Assembly (NCBI GenBank): GCA_022494885.1
Contig: JAGVSM010003472.1
Span: forward strand, 62,001 to 126,000
Origin: Micrasema longulum
Lineage: Eukaryota > Arthropoda > Insecta > Trichoptera > Brachycentridae
Length of the DNA: 64,000 nt
Direction: 5' to 3'
Under the pieces are notes generated by a model that searched no databases, was not told the origin of the DNA, and was given only the letters and a program-made list of their open reading frames with translations. The position numbers and the translations under genes were made by a program. Below are positions 1 through 10,408 of this stretch, piece by piece (positions within the stretch are counted from its first letter, which is position 1; each line of letters begins with the position of its first letter).

Positions 1-393
1 CTGGTAGTTTATTGTATAATTTCAGTCCATGGTTTATTAGTCTCGATTGTCCTTTTCTCGTTTTAAAAGATTGTATATGATATTTTTCTGATATTCTCGT
101 ATTGTGTTCATGTTTACTACAGTTTTTTTCAAGTTTTAATTCTTCGTCTACAATTACATCAGTGGCTAATTTATTAATAAATTTTAAAGATTCTAGTTTA
201 AAGAGTTCAGTTACATTTAATTGTTTAGTTTGTTCAAAAAGTTCTTTAGTTGCTGTTAGATAGGGAAGGTCATATACTAACTTTAATATTTTATTTTGCT
301 GTCTTTGTAGTCTGTTTATGTCATTTTGATTTCCTGTTCCCCATAGTAGTTGCATATAACATATTTTAGTTTTTACATAGGCTTCATACATTT
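1..393 (-). mobile_element. LINE reverse-transcriptase C-terminal fragment (family L-A)
   Basis: Read on the minus strand this encodes the C-terminal part of a non-LTR retrotransposon polyprotein downstream of the catalytic reverse transcriptase motifs, starting near YEAYVKTKICYMQLLWG and running through NDINRLQRQQNK and SRLINHGLKLYNK. The same residues occur in the fragments at 9745-12350 and 39268-39735, so this is one of three copies of one lineage. It runs off the left window edge on its 3' side and is cut on its 5' side just before position 393, the usual 5' truncation of a LINE insertion. Several in-frame breaks show it is dead. Confidence 0.8.
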
Positions 394-465
394 TTTTTTT
401 CCTTTATTGGAACAAAGTTTTTGATTTAAAAAATAGACTCGATAAACATATTTAAAAGTAATTAC

Positions 466-642
466 CTACAATGCGAATTAATATCCATTTGGCAATTCTC
501 GACTTGAGTACGGCCCATTGTTTTGCTGCGAACTGTACCCAATAGTCATAGAATAGTTTTCCTACGTTTGGGCTCCTCTCTAAGTTACGCATTATTACTC
601 TGAAGGCTTTACTATTATCGTAGAGTAGTTCATTTTTTAAAT
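466..642 (-). other. Uncharacterised open stretch, possible host exon
   Basis: The minus strand is open for about 60 codons here, beginning just after an in-frame TAA, and includes residue runs such as LERSPNVGKLFYDYW and FAAKQWAVLKSRIAKW. It ends at a possible splice donor (TAG|GTAATT, donor G at 465). No convincing acceptor is visible upstream. The composition looks more protein-like than the flanking AT-rich DNA, but I recognise no family. It could equally be a piece of an unrecognised transposon. Confidence 0.2.
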
Positions 643-688
643 TATTTTATTTAATAACCGGCGCGCACGACGAGGCCGACTAATCTCC

Positions 689-1010
689 ACTCGATTTCTT
701 TTCAGAATTTTCACCCACAAGTAGAAACAAAAAAAATAAAACGAGTGCTTTAAACGGTAGCCACTTTCGGATAAAAATTCTGAAAAATGAAATCGACTGG
801 AGATAAATTCGCCTCGTGGTGCAGTGTTGAGCGCGTCACCTCAAGCGTGATAGGCGAAAATGCCAACCACTACTACGAGCTAGATTAAACCCCACTCGAT
901 TTCCCTTTTCAGGATTTTTACCGTAGACTAGCTATATTTTGTCGTAAACACTCATCCGGGATTCTGGTTCTATTTCAACAGAATATATTTTATTATTGAA
1001 TACGATAGGT
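689..1010. repeat. Inverted-repeat element with a box-A-like tRNA head
   Basis: The motif CACTCGATTTC..TTTTCAG occurs at about 692-712, again at about 895-917, and in reverse complement at about 776-800, giving a small foldback arrangement. Between them, about 813-845, lies a tRNA-like head (CCTCGTGGTGCAGTGT) with a box A but no clear box B. The stretch 943-991 (AACACTC.TCCGGG.TTCTG) recurs at 43411-43460, and the reverse-complement motif recurs at about 60527-60580. It is therefore an interspersed repeat of unknown class, perhaps a decayed SINE. Confidence 0.45.
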
Positions 1011-1214
1011 TTGACCAATTTAAAATTTCATTCCGACTTGTTGATATACCTGGAGGAGCACGGGCTACAGTGCGTCACTCATTTTTAAAACCTCCGTAGC
1101 TCGGAAAGTTAATCATTAAATTCTGGTCTCTCTGATAAAATCGAAAAAGGCATTCATAGCCTCCAACGTGGTGGTTTTGGTTTTACATTTTATTGCTTAT
1201 TTAATTAGATTTTT

Positions 1215-1890
1215 TGATAGTTAAAGGTAATCGATCCACAGCGACCTGTGACCTAGAAGTAGGCCACAGTGGATCAATCTTAAAGTTACCGTGGATCAGA
1301 CTGGAAATTATGCTATTAAAATAAAACAAAAGATTTTCATTGAAACAATGAACCGTTTTTTATTCGTACCTACTTTATGTAAATTTTCAATTCTTCCAGG
1401 CTTTGAGATAAAAAAATCACATTTTCTATTTTAAGTTTATTTGAGGTACCGGTTGCAATAATGGACTTCCATTTCCATCTTGATACTCTTCCCTCTTTTC
1501 TAGGACCTGCATTTGGTCCACGAAACTAAAAACGATTTATAACTTTTCATCTAAAGGAAAAAAAACCGATCCATCGTGACCCAAGATGAAATGATTTACT
1601 GTAAAACAGTGTACTTCAATATTTAAACATTAAGGGAAGAATCGAACCTTTCAATCCATTATTAAAAGAAAATATTTTTTAAATACACGTAAAAAATAGT
1701 TTGGTCCTAACATATTGACCGAAGCATCGCAGCATGTCTTCCAGCTCTGATTGGTGAAGGCGAGTATGGCGGAAGGGGGCATGGAAAAGTGTAAACTAAA
1801 GTGGAATACCTGCACACGAAGCTATTGCAAACGATTCACTGTAACCCGTGATCCACTGTGACCCGTGATCCTCTGTGACCCAAGCTTCCC
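1215..1890. repeat. Region with scattered GATCCAC-GTGACC repeats
   Basis: Short repeats of the form GATCCAC(A/T)G(C/T)GACC occur at about 1230-1250, 1568-1585 and 1847-1880, the last as a tandem run. At 1230-1276 they form an imperfect hairpin bounded by GATCCAC and GTGGATC. No coding potential is visible. This could be a decayed satellite monomer cluster or part of an unrecognised element. Confidence 0.35.
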
Positions 1891-1914
1891 TACCTAATAT
1901 TACATGTCCGTTTC

Positions 1915-1985
1915 GTTGTCTAGTTGTCAGTGCATTTGCCTACAATGCAAAAAGCCTAGTGTTCGATTCCCGGCATAGTATATTG
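1915..1985 (+). mobile_element. tRNA-derived SINE remnant (family B)
   Basis: A degraded tRNA-like head with box A (GTCTAGTTGTCAGTGC) and an intact box B (GTTCGATTCCC) about 30 bases downstream matches the 5' end of the SINE family seen at 18063, 22832, 27650, 46638 and 47611. The body after CGGCATAGTAT does not match, so only the head survives. Confidence 0.5.
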
Positions 1986-1999
1986 AATTTAAATAACTT

Positions 2000-3055
2000 G
2001 TACTTGGCATTAGGTACCTACTCATATCCCGAGCCCAGCGGATAATGGCGCTCATCACCGATCACAGTGATCGCCTCCTTAATAAGTTCTCGTGTTGCGC
2101 TTTATGTAAAAAAAATATTATTTCGAAATATTGTCGGTTCTGAATAGTTCCAGATAGCATCTCTTATAGTCGGGTGGGGCAACTACGGCGCCGGTGCACA
2201 CGCCGCACACGACTCGGCTAGAGAGTACGATGTGTGAAATTAATTTGACCTTACAGATATGAGGGCTTTAAATAAATCTGCGAACGATGGTTCCAACGCC
2301 CGCAACGGACTTTAAATGTTAAGATACTGCTGAAATATGTCCAGAACCGTCTCCCGGCTCCGAGTGAAGAAATCCTCCATTAAAACTTAGCAGAGGGGCT
2401 GAACTTATGTATCGCTGGCCTAAAGCAACAGTGAGATGTTTCTGAAGAACATACTTATACATACTAAGAACATACGAACTAAATTTTCATGATCACATTA
2501 ATTTTTTTTATTTTATTTATTTGTAAATTTATTGCAAAAAAATAATATACATACTTAATAACAGGGAATCTATATAAAACCAATTAATGTAAAATGAAAA
2601 CGGAGTGTTCTCTGTTTATGATAGTCTCCATCTAACATGGCACAACCTGTTCTAAGATGGAGATTTTTTATCTTTAGAGCGTAAGTAGTCCTATACTAAT
2701 AAAACAATAACATACAAAAGAAAAACTTAAACTACTTTATTATAAATGCCTAGCTAATCAAATGTAAGAAATTAAAAATCATTATTATACAAATATAAAG
2801 TATATATATGTGCCAAGAATACATGTTACTTAAACATAAATAATATAGTACAATATATAATAAAACAAATATAAAGCAATGAAATACATAAAAATATAAA
2901 TAATATGTGTACCAATTATATAAAGTACTACGTTTTTTGATTTACATATATTTTTTTTTTAAATCTCTCGCTACACTATTTATATGTGCAGTTATTTTTA
3001 TTTTAAATTTTGTTTTACATTTTGAGTCTTATATTTGGCAATAAATCATTAAATA
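2000..3055. other. No gene; AT-rich, probable LINE 3' end on minus strand
   Basis: No coding region is supported. A T-rich stretch at 2498-2525 (TTTATTTATTTG) is what the 3' tail of a minus-strand LINE looks like. A hairpin with 9-bp arms TCTCCATCT/AGATGGAGA sits at 2625-2663. Positions 2165-2225 are richer in CpG than their surroundings but have no open frame of note. From 2690 to 3055 I see only AT-rich DNA. Confidence 0.4.
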
Positions 3056-3061
3056 TATATT

Positions 3062-3231
3062 TTTTTTTTGCACCACAACAGGCCAGGAGGCCTAATTACA
3101 GTGGTGAATTACATCACAAAGTACCCAGGCTTGAGAAAAATCACATTTTAATTTTTGTGTTCTCACCGGGAATCGAACCCGGAACCTTCCGTGCGTGAGT
3201 CAAGCGTCTTGACCACTACACCACGGAGGCC
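3062..3231 (-). mobile_element. tRNA-derived SINE (family A)
   Basis: On the minus strand this begins GGCCTCCGTGGTGTAGTGG (box A) and has box B GGGTTCGATTCCC at 3168-3180. The body (CTCAAGCCTGGGT, then CTCCTGGCCTGTTGTGGTGCA) ends in an A-rich tail at 3062-3069. It is almost the same as the copy at 61775-61955 and full length, about 170 bp. The boxes are an internal RNA polymerase III promoter; mobilisation would depend on a partner LINE. Short antisense reading frames through box B are artefacts of this repeat. Confidence 0.85.
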
Positions 3232-3349
3232 GCCATTTTTGGAGCAATTACATTGTATTGCTTTTTACCAAAGGCGGTTGATACAAATGACTATATCATT
3301 AACAAATCTCTTCCAATTTAAAAAATATATTAACTCTTAAAACACTTTA

Positions 3350-4125
3350 CTCTTCATTGGTTCTTCCCATTCTTGAATACGCCTCCGTAATATGGCCTCC
3401 TTCGTATGTTACTTATATAAATCGCATCGAATCAGTTCAGCATTCAGAGGGAAGTGGGAGGGGGGAGGGGGAGGACACGTGTTTAGACTTTTGCCAGTTA
3501 TCGGCAATAAATACGTTTGTTGTTATTTCGAATTGTTTGAAGAGACTTATGTATATTAGTTCCTGACCAGAGCCGGAGCCCCGCTCCGGTGCGCTCCGGC
3601 CCGACTACACCACTGACTATAACTATACCGACATGGATTTTTTCCTGAATATATCCAGTCTCTCACAACTTCGATTTAATGCAGATTTAATTTGCATGTT
3701 TAGAATACTAAAATACTTAATAGTTTATTTGATGTCCCGACTATTCTCCAACAAATATATCTTAATATTTCTTTACCTAGGCTCTGAAATAATTAAATTC
3801 TGTTCCTCGGTCATCATAAGACTAATTATGGTTTCCATGCGCATCTACCCAGAATGATTAGATTTGTAAATATAAATCAAGATTTTAATTATTTTGATTG
3901 TAAATTGAGTTTTTTTACAAATAGACTGAAAAATATTCCCAATAAATCTGCTGTATATTTGTAGAATTAACCCGGATTCCATAATGCCTGTATATTGTAT
4001 TAATTTGTCTTTGCTTTTCTTTGTTGTATTGATACGTTTATTTGTTACTGTATTATTATCGTTTTTCGTTATATGATTTGTTTAAATTTGACATTGTCCG
4101 TAAATTTGTTAAATAAATAAATAAG
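3350..4125 (+). mobile_element. LINE reverse-transcriptase C-terminal fragment, interrupted
   Basis: The start encodes VLPILEYASVIWPPSY..INRIESVQ, a hallmark of the region after the reverse transcriptase domain of Jockey/CR1-type LINEs. From about 3447 to 3610 an unrelated GC-rich stretch interrupts it. LINE-like sequence resumes at 3610 (LSQLRFNADLICMFRILKY) with frameshifts, then a 3' UTR and a tail AAATAAATAAATAAG at 4110-4125. It is a 5'-truncated, decayed copy. Confidence 0.7.
3449..3471 (+). other. Potential G-quadruplex
   Basis: Four runs of three or more G (3449-3451, 3456-3458, 3460-3465, 3467-3471) with loops of 1-4 bases meet the usual G-quadruplex pattern. It is unusual in so AT-rich a region and lies in the GC-rich insertion that breaks the surrounding LINE. 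Confidence 0.5.
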
Positions 4126-4956
4126 TACATTCTGAGGTAATCGGACTTTGAGGAGTGCAAAGAGTCTGACTGAATTAATTTATTTGGTGTAGATTATTAA
4201 TACATTTTCATTAAAAAAATATATATCTTACTTCATTGAGAACATTAATTTGTTAGCAAATCTGCATGTGTTTCTCAAAATCGGATAGCTAGCGATACTT
4301 TCGTGTACTGTCCTTTTACATTAAAAGGAAGCATAGGTATAGTGTTGCCTATGTAATTTACATATGGTGATGATCGTAGAATAATGACGCATGTAATTTT
4401 CTTCAACTTTACATGAGAGCGGTTTAATTTTTGTTGAGACTGCCAAAACTTGCTAAAGTACATAATTTGATACTTAGGTTTGTTATGTAGTTTACAGGCA
4501 TGGGTCGTTACCTAAAGCCTTTATTCATAACCTTTTCAAGATGAAAATGATGCTTGTACGCGGTATCAATCCTCCCAATGCTGCCGCGTATTTTATTTTA
4601 TACAGCGTTTAGCAAAGCTAAGGGGAAATTCTGAGAAGAAAGGTGCCGTCCTTTTACAAGTTGCGGCTCTCGCTCGTTCATCCGCTCTCTCATTTCCTAC
4701 GATACCAGCATGTCATCTTATCCACCCCTCTGATTTTTAGATGCTTAATTTTACTCTGAATATCTACAATGAATAGATCTACCGACCGAGTATCAGTTAT
4801 AGCTCGAACGCCCGAACGACAATCTGATAATATTTTTGCAATAACCCACCTCTTTGGTGGTTTTTTTAATAACCATCCAGGAGCTTCGCATATTGCGAGT
4901 GGTTCAGCCTGAAAAACTGAGCAGAAACGGTACTACTTTCGATGATGATGATGCCC

Positions 4957-5075
4957 ACCTCGCGGTATAGTTTGCCTACCACGCAAGAGGTCTCGGGTTC
5001 GATTCTTCACATGGTACCTACAATTTCATAGACTCACCTTCTTACATAATAATCAGACCTTCATGCAACAAAAAA
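4957..5075 (+). mobile_element. tRNA-derived SINE remnant (family B)
   Basis: Box A (CCTCGCGGTATAGTTTGCC) and box B (GGGTTCGATTC) of the family B head are present, preceded by a GATGATGATGATG run at 4941-4953 that resembles the 3' tail of this family. The body is truncated after about 5075. Confidence 0.6.
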
Positions 5076-5557
5076 CACCGATGTAATGAGAATCGACAGT
5101 GGCAACGAATATGCTTAGACTTCTCTTGAATGTTGCTCGCTCGCCTTAACGTGAATAGGTACTTTTACTGGTTCGTTATGTTTAAACGGAAAAAATCGGT
5201 CTCCAATCCCGAGCCTGCGCCTGCGCCTGCGCCTGCGCCGAGCGAGCCATTCTTCACACTCAATCAGCGGAACTATCTTCCGTATTGTTTATTGAATATC
5301 TACTCCACCCACATGGCCTTGTACTGTATACAGTATATGGGTAAACAGAATAATTACACTAGTTTCTTTCTTGCATTACTCGGGCGCCCATCTCTCGTTC
5401 CGCGCCCCAATTATGTATAATATACAATATACAGTAAGTAACTAGATACTAGATACTCAACACGCCGAGGTTCTCGGAGATTGGGAGTAGGTACGAGTTA
5501 AACACAAACCTATATCTTTATCGGCATCGTCATGAGGAGCACGCGATTCTATGCATT

Positions 5558-5735
5558 TCCTTCGTGGTGTAATGGTTAAGACGCTCGATTCACGCACCGA
5601 AGGTTCCTGGTTTGATTCCCGGAGAGAATGCAAAATATAATGTCATTTTGCTCAAGCCTGGGTGTTATGTGCTGTAATTGGGATTCCTGGCCTGTCATGG
5701 TGCGAAAGAAAGTAATAAAACAAAAAATAATATGT
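5558..5735 (+). mobile_element. tRNA-derived SINE (family A)
   Basis: This full-length copy is more diverged than the ones at 3062 and 61775. Box A is TTCGTGGTGTAATGGTTAAG, box B is GGTTTGATTCC at 5609-5619, the body has CTCAAGCCTGGGTG and CCTGGCCTGTCATGG, and it ends in an A-rich tail. The substitutions in box B suggest an older insertion. Confidence 0.8.
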
Positions 5736-5969
5736 ATGGGCAAATAAGAATTTTTACCTATTTTTAAACACCTTACACTAAAACATGATCAGCTCTTTAA
5801 ATTTTAGTGTGGTAAAACAACACAGTGCAGAAGTTAACAAAGTAAAATGAAAAATTGGTAGTATACTGTTTTAACACCTGATTCGCTTATTTTAAGGAAT
5901 ATTTCGTAATGGATATTTTAAACTAAAAAGAAAAATAAAATAAATCGACACTTTTTTAATAACAGACAT

Positions 5970-6197
5970 TTATTGGGCGCTATTCTGGAAAATACTCCGA
6001 GGGACAGGATCAGAAATACTGTCACACGTGAAACCTGCAACATGGAAGATATTGTAAGATGGGACAGGAAAAGGTTACGATTCTGGCGCAACCTTCTGAA
6101 TTCTCGAAAACCTTCGAAGAGGTGGCGCGACAGTTTGAGTTCATGTCCCAGGAGACCTCTTTGTAGTAAACAGATCCCCGGATATACTACTAGATGA
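5970..6197 (+). mobile_element. RTE-like LINE C-terminal remnant
   Basis: The frame ending at 6197 contains RDRIRNTVTRETCNMEDIV and WDRKRLRFWRN. These align by eye with the RDQIRNEEIRRRTKVTYIA region of the fragment at 26242-26817, which is characteristic of RTE-type endonuclease/reverse transcriptase C-termini. Only about 60 codons are left, with substitutions at key conserved positions. Confidence 0.45.
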
Positions 6198-6199
6198 TA

Positions 6200-7455
6200 G
6201 AGAAGAAGAAGTTTTTAATGAATAAATAACTAAAAATTCGTCATAAACTTAGTGATCTGAAAAAATACAATAGGATACCAAATGTATCTTCACAAGAAGC
6301 GTCGGCCCAGCGTCAGCGTCGCTGTGGGAAAACGCACGTCGGGTCGGCGCGGCGTCTCGATCGACGCGTAACGCGACGAATCTGTCATCAGAATTACACC
6401 ACATCTGATGGTAATAAATAATGAAGTAATATGAGGACGCAGCACTATTAGGATATACACCGAACTCTGCAAACCCAAGTTTCAGGGTCCAATGGAGGCT
6501 TCTATAAACAAAAGGACAAGAGTGACCTCGTTTCATCTGATCTTATCTGCGTCTGATTGTTTTTTTTTTCATCCGAATTGAACAATAATAATTCCTTCCC
6601 TCCACCGCTTTCTGTCCTTGGCTTCCAATACACCAAGGTTCGACTCCAGTTCGGTGCTAACTTCACTAATTTACACTATAATAATATGCTAATACTCATC
6701 CATTCTTATAAAGAAAAAAAACATTTTTTCTGTCTAATGCTCCGTATCAAATTATAGACCAATTAAACACCTCGATATTCCATTGTCTGCGATACAACTT
6801 TAATATTTATGTAATTTATTCCAAAGGCGTTTATTATAATCTTTTTTCTCAAGAATCTCTCGCTGGATTAGTAAATAAATATTTCCAAATTAAGAAACTT
6901 TTTAATTAGAAGATGGTAATGATCTTTCATTATTTCGGTTATTGGTGTAACACAGTTACTTTTAAAATGATTTAAAACGGCGAACCGAATTATTATTTTT
7001 AAATTCTAATTAAGAGAATGAAGAATAAGAATGAAAAATAAATTATAAACAAATTGAATTAAGCCGTTTTATAAATATAATTAGGCATTATAGAGGATGT
7101 TGCACACCCGAAAGAATGTATAAATTGTGCGCGATATTTGTGATTCGATTGTAATTTGCTGGAAAATGAAGTCACTCATTGCATTGGACACAACCGGCTT
7201 GATTTATTACTTTTTAATAGGAAGGTCGTTTATGCTTCATGAATTTTCTAATGATTTTTTTCGTGTTGGAATTAGCATTGACGGTAAAGGTCAGTATAGA
7301 AATTAGGGGAAAGAAAATTAGGAATGTTACGTTAATACGTGTTAAACTACCCGCAAGGTTATAATCGATTGAGTTTACTTTAATTGTACGTAACACCATA
7401 AAGTTCGTAATTGAAAAAATAAAGTTATTAATTTCGGTACCTTTTCATTAATTAA
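6200..7455. other. No gene recognised
   Basis: Positions 6290-6385 are GC- and CpG-rich (many CGTCGGCGCGG-like strings) and open on both strands for 60-95 codons, but with no recognisable domain. The rest is AT-rich with nothing I can support. Confidence 0.3.
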
Positions 7456-7610
7456 AATTTCATATTTCAATTCAATTTATTCAACTTTATTTATTCATAA
7501 ATATGTACATTACAAAATGGAATATCTTAATTCATACATATCGAAATAATTAAAATAATGAGGTAAAATTAAGTCTATATAAAAATAACACATAATATCC
7601 AGAGAATAAT

Positions 7611-8861
7611 AAACTATTTTCGTGGTGCTCAACAAATAAACTCCAACTAAATGTAAAAAAATGCCAAATCATGAGATTTCACAGGACTAAGTTTCCAATA
7701 ATGTTTAATTATTCTATTGGCAATTCTTAACTTGTATCCGTTTCCGAAATACGTGATTTAGGTGTTATTTTCGATACCAAATTATCATTTATTGGTCACA
7801 TTAATAGCATTAGTAATAGATCTCTAAGAATGTTGGGTTTCATTATCAGAACCACTAAATATTTCAAAGATATTGGTGTACTTAAAATAATGTACACGTC
7901 ACTTGTAAGAAGCATTTTGGAGTACAACTCTACAATCTAGGCTCCTCATTATTCTAGGCACCAATATTGTATTGAAAAGGTCCAAAATAAGTTTTTACGA
8001 TTTATAAATTTTAAATTAGGTGTTGGTATTGAATTTTTAAATTATGATTTGTTACTGTTTATTTTGAAATTATTAAGACTAAGTGACAGGAGAGTTATAA
8101 CTGATTTATTAAATTTATATAAAATAATCCATTCCATGTTTGACACCCCTGCACTTTTATCACTAATTAGTTTTAATGTACCAAAAAGGACAACTCGGCA
8201 AACCTACCAATACTGTGGCAACAATACTTCGACATCATATGATAAAAATGCAGTCATCAATAGACTTCACTCTCTAGGCAATAAGTACCAGGACATTGGT
8301 GACTCATTTCACATGAAATTTATTACATATAGAACGGCTCTTCTGCTTTATTTTATTGGTAATAGTTCTAGGTAACTATTTGTTACTTTTGTTAAAAATT
8401 TGTTTTAAACTTCTTTATTAGTGTTTTTTTTTCTTTTTTCGTTTCTTTTCTTAATTAATTTATAAGTAAAAAATATTTCTCTTTATCATTTTTTTTACAT
8501 CATTATATATTTTTATACATAAACATATTTACCTAAATATTAGTTTTCAATAATAATACATATATATATATTTTTTTAATGTTATTCAAAATTACTTCTT
8601 AGTTATTTTTTAAACTGGTTCAAAGTATTTCTAAAACCAAATTATCTTTTTTTATCCATAATTCTACAACTGGTAATATTTTATTATTTTATATAGTTTA
8701 TATTTCTTAGACTTTCTAAATTAATAATATTGTTTTAAATGCTCTGTATTACTTATAATTATGCTTACATGTATGTATATTTAATTGTATTTGTAACTAA
8801 TATGTAAAAGGCACCAAGTGCCGTTTATTTCAATAAAATAAAAATAAAATAAAAATAAAAA
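7611..8861 (+). mobile_element. LINE 3' half (family L-B) inserted in a minus-strand LINE
   Basis: The fragment encodes WCSTNKLQLNVKKCQIM, EIRDLGVIFDTKLSFIGHI and LGFIIRTTKYF. It then has an intact 108-codon frame (8049-8375) ending TYRTALLLYFIGNSSR, so it is the C-terminal third of a Jockey/CR1-type polyprotein with stops at two points. The 3' UTR ends in a GGCAC-CAA-GTGCC hairpin (8810-8822) and an AAAATA-rich tail. AATAAT at 7605-7610 and 8862-8867 is the likely target-site duplication. Confidence 0.8.
8810..8822 (+). other. LINE 3' UTR stem-loop
   Basis: GGCAC and GTGCC form a 5-bp stem with loop CAA, about 10 bases before the A-rich tail. The related LINE at 32860-33790 has the same stem with a different loop (TGC on its own strand) at 32904-32916. 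Many LINE reverse transcriptases recognise a 3' structure of this kind, so it is a candidate recognition hairpin. Confidence 0.5.
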
Positions 8862-10408
8862 AATAATATGTTAGAAAAGTAAGAGAATCTTGTAACGAAA
8901 AACTCCCCCAGAGACGTGAAAAATGTCAATGTCCAAAGTAATATTGTTCAGCATAGAGATAACCCTTCCAACAGGCATAACCATTGTCAGGTTGGTCGTG
9001 CATATTGGAACGTGAAACAGTCTATGCTGACGCTGTCGAAGGGCTAATCCGGAGCTAATGCTCCGCATAATTTCAGGGTTATCAATAATACCGCGCAACA
9101 ATCGAAATAAATTCGTAGTTACATTCCTTCTAGTCTTCAAACTGCTGTGACCGAGCATACCCTGGCGGAACTCAGTGGGATAGAGCTATGGATAATATCC
9201 GCACTCCCTCATGTAGAGAAACCGAAGAAATTTCTTCTGAACCCTCTCCACCATAAGAGAGTACTTCAACTCAGCCACTCTTGAGTCTACTTCGCACCAA
9301 CGAGTTATAAAGAATTCTCAGTACTCGAGTATTACCAAAAACCCTGGCAGTACGCAAGACGAACCCTAATATCTTCAACGAACTACCACAAACCGTTTCG
9401 ATCTGATCATGAAATGTCAGGGAACTTACAAAAGTGATGCCTAGATCTTTAACCTTCGAAGTCCGCATAAGATTATATGCGTAGGTATAATATACTATAC
9501 CTAGGTATACGGGATGTTATTCTTTATTATTTAAGATAGGAGTTGCTTGTATTTATTTATTACCACCTTTGCAGCTCGTCACCTACAACAAAGATTCGAG
9601 ATCTTCGTAACTCGAAATTATTATCAACCTCGTAGTGAAAATTTATGAATTGTAAATTCAGTGTTCTCTTGTATTAAGAATATGTTAAATAAAGAATCTT
9701 GTGCATTTTAAATTGTAATTAATTTAGTCTACAAAAAATAGTATTTAATATTATTTATTTTATATATTAATGATTTATCACTGTACAATTTTAAGGGAAA
9801 AATTATTATGTATGCAGACGAAATTGGACTATTCTATAAAAATCGTACAGATGTATTAACAAACAATGACATAAACGAAAAACTAACTATGGTGACTAAA
9901 TGGACAAACACAAACTTCCTTACACTTATTGAAAAAATATGCAATATTATCCATTTTGAATCTAGATAAAAATGTCATAAAATAGATGCTCACATAAATG
10001 ATGAACGACCAACTGAAATTGAAAATGTTAAATATTTAGGACTAATAATAGATAGACAGTTGACATAGAAAATTCATATCAACAACTTAATTAGCAAAGT
10101 GGCGACATTATCGAGTCTTTTTTTAAAAATCATAAATTTTGTTCCAAAAACGGAAAAACATGTAATGTAAGAAGCCTATGTAAAAACTAAAATATGTTAC
10201 ACCGCAAGACAAAAAAAATTACGAGTTTACCTGCTACCGCGCCCCTTGACTTTACTGAACCCTTTTTCTAAGAAATCCTTTATCGATACCTCTTTCTTTT
10301 GTTTAATAAATTAAGGACACTATGTGTCACCTTTCTACAATATTTACATTTTAAAATGTCTCAACAGTCTTGTTTTACCCGCGTTTGAGTGAACATAACA
10401 CAACAATC

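Larger units (their letters stand above)
7465..9475 (-). mobile_element. LINE C-terminal fragment (family L-C), split by another LINE
   Basis: On the minus strand, 9468-9271 encodes SKVKDLGITFVSSLTFHDQI and LGFVLRTARVF, the stretch just after the reverse transcriptase core. It continues at 9158-8868 with RRNVTTNLFRLLRGIIDNP and HVPICTTNLTMVMPVGR. The element is interrupted between 8867 and 7611 by a plus-strand LINE and resumes at 7610-7465 as its 3' UTR and AATAAATAAAG tail. An uninterrupted copy of the same join is seen at 15451-15481, which proves the order. Frameshifts mark it as dead. Confidence 0.8.

Noticed and set aside
3168..3230. True tRNA gene at SINE heads (also 61775, 41210, 46890 and others)
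   Set aside because: The heads lack complete acceptor-stem pairing and a cloverleaf, continue into a shared non-tRNA body and occur in many near-identical copies.
3010..3340. Two overlapping 60-codon frames with FSPGIEPGTFRA and HRESNPEPSV
   Set aside because: These are reads through box B of the SINE at 3062-3231; the motif is a well-known artefact of tRNA-derived repeats.
6249..6536. 95-codon minus frame in GC-rich DNA
   Set aside because: Open frames exist on several strands here because CpG-rich sequence is poor in stops; no motif and no splice signals of quality.
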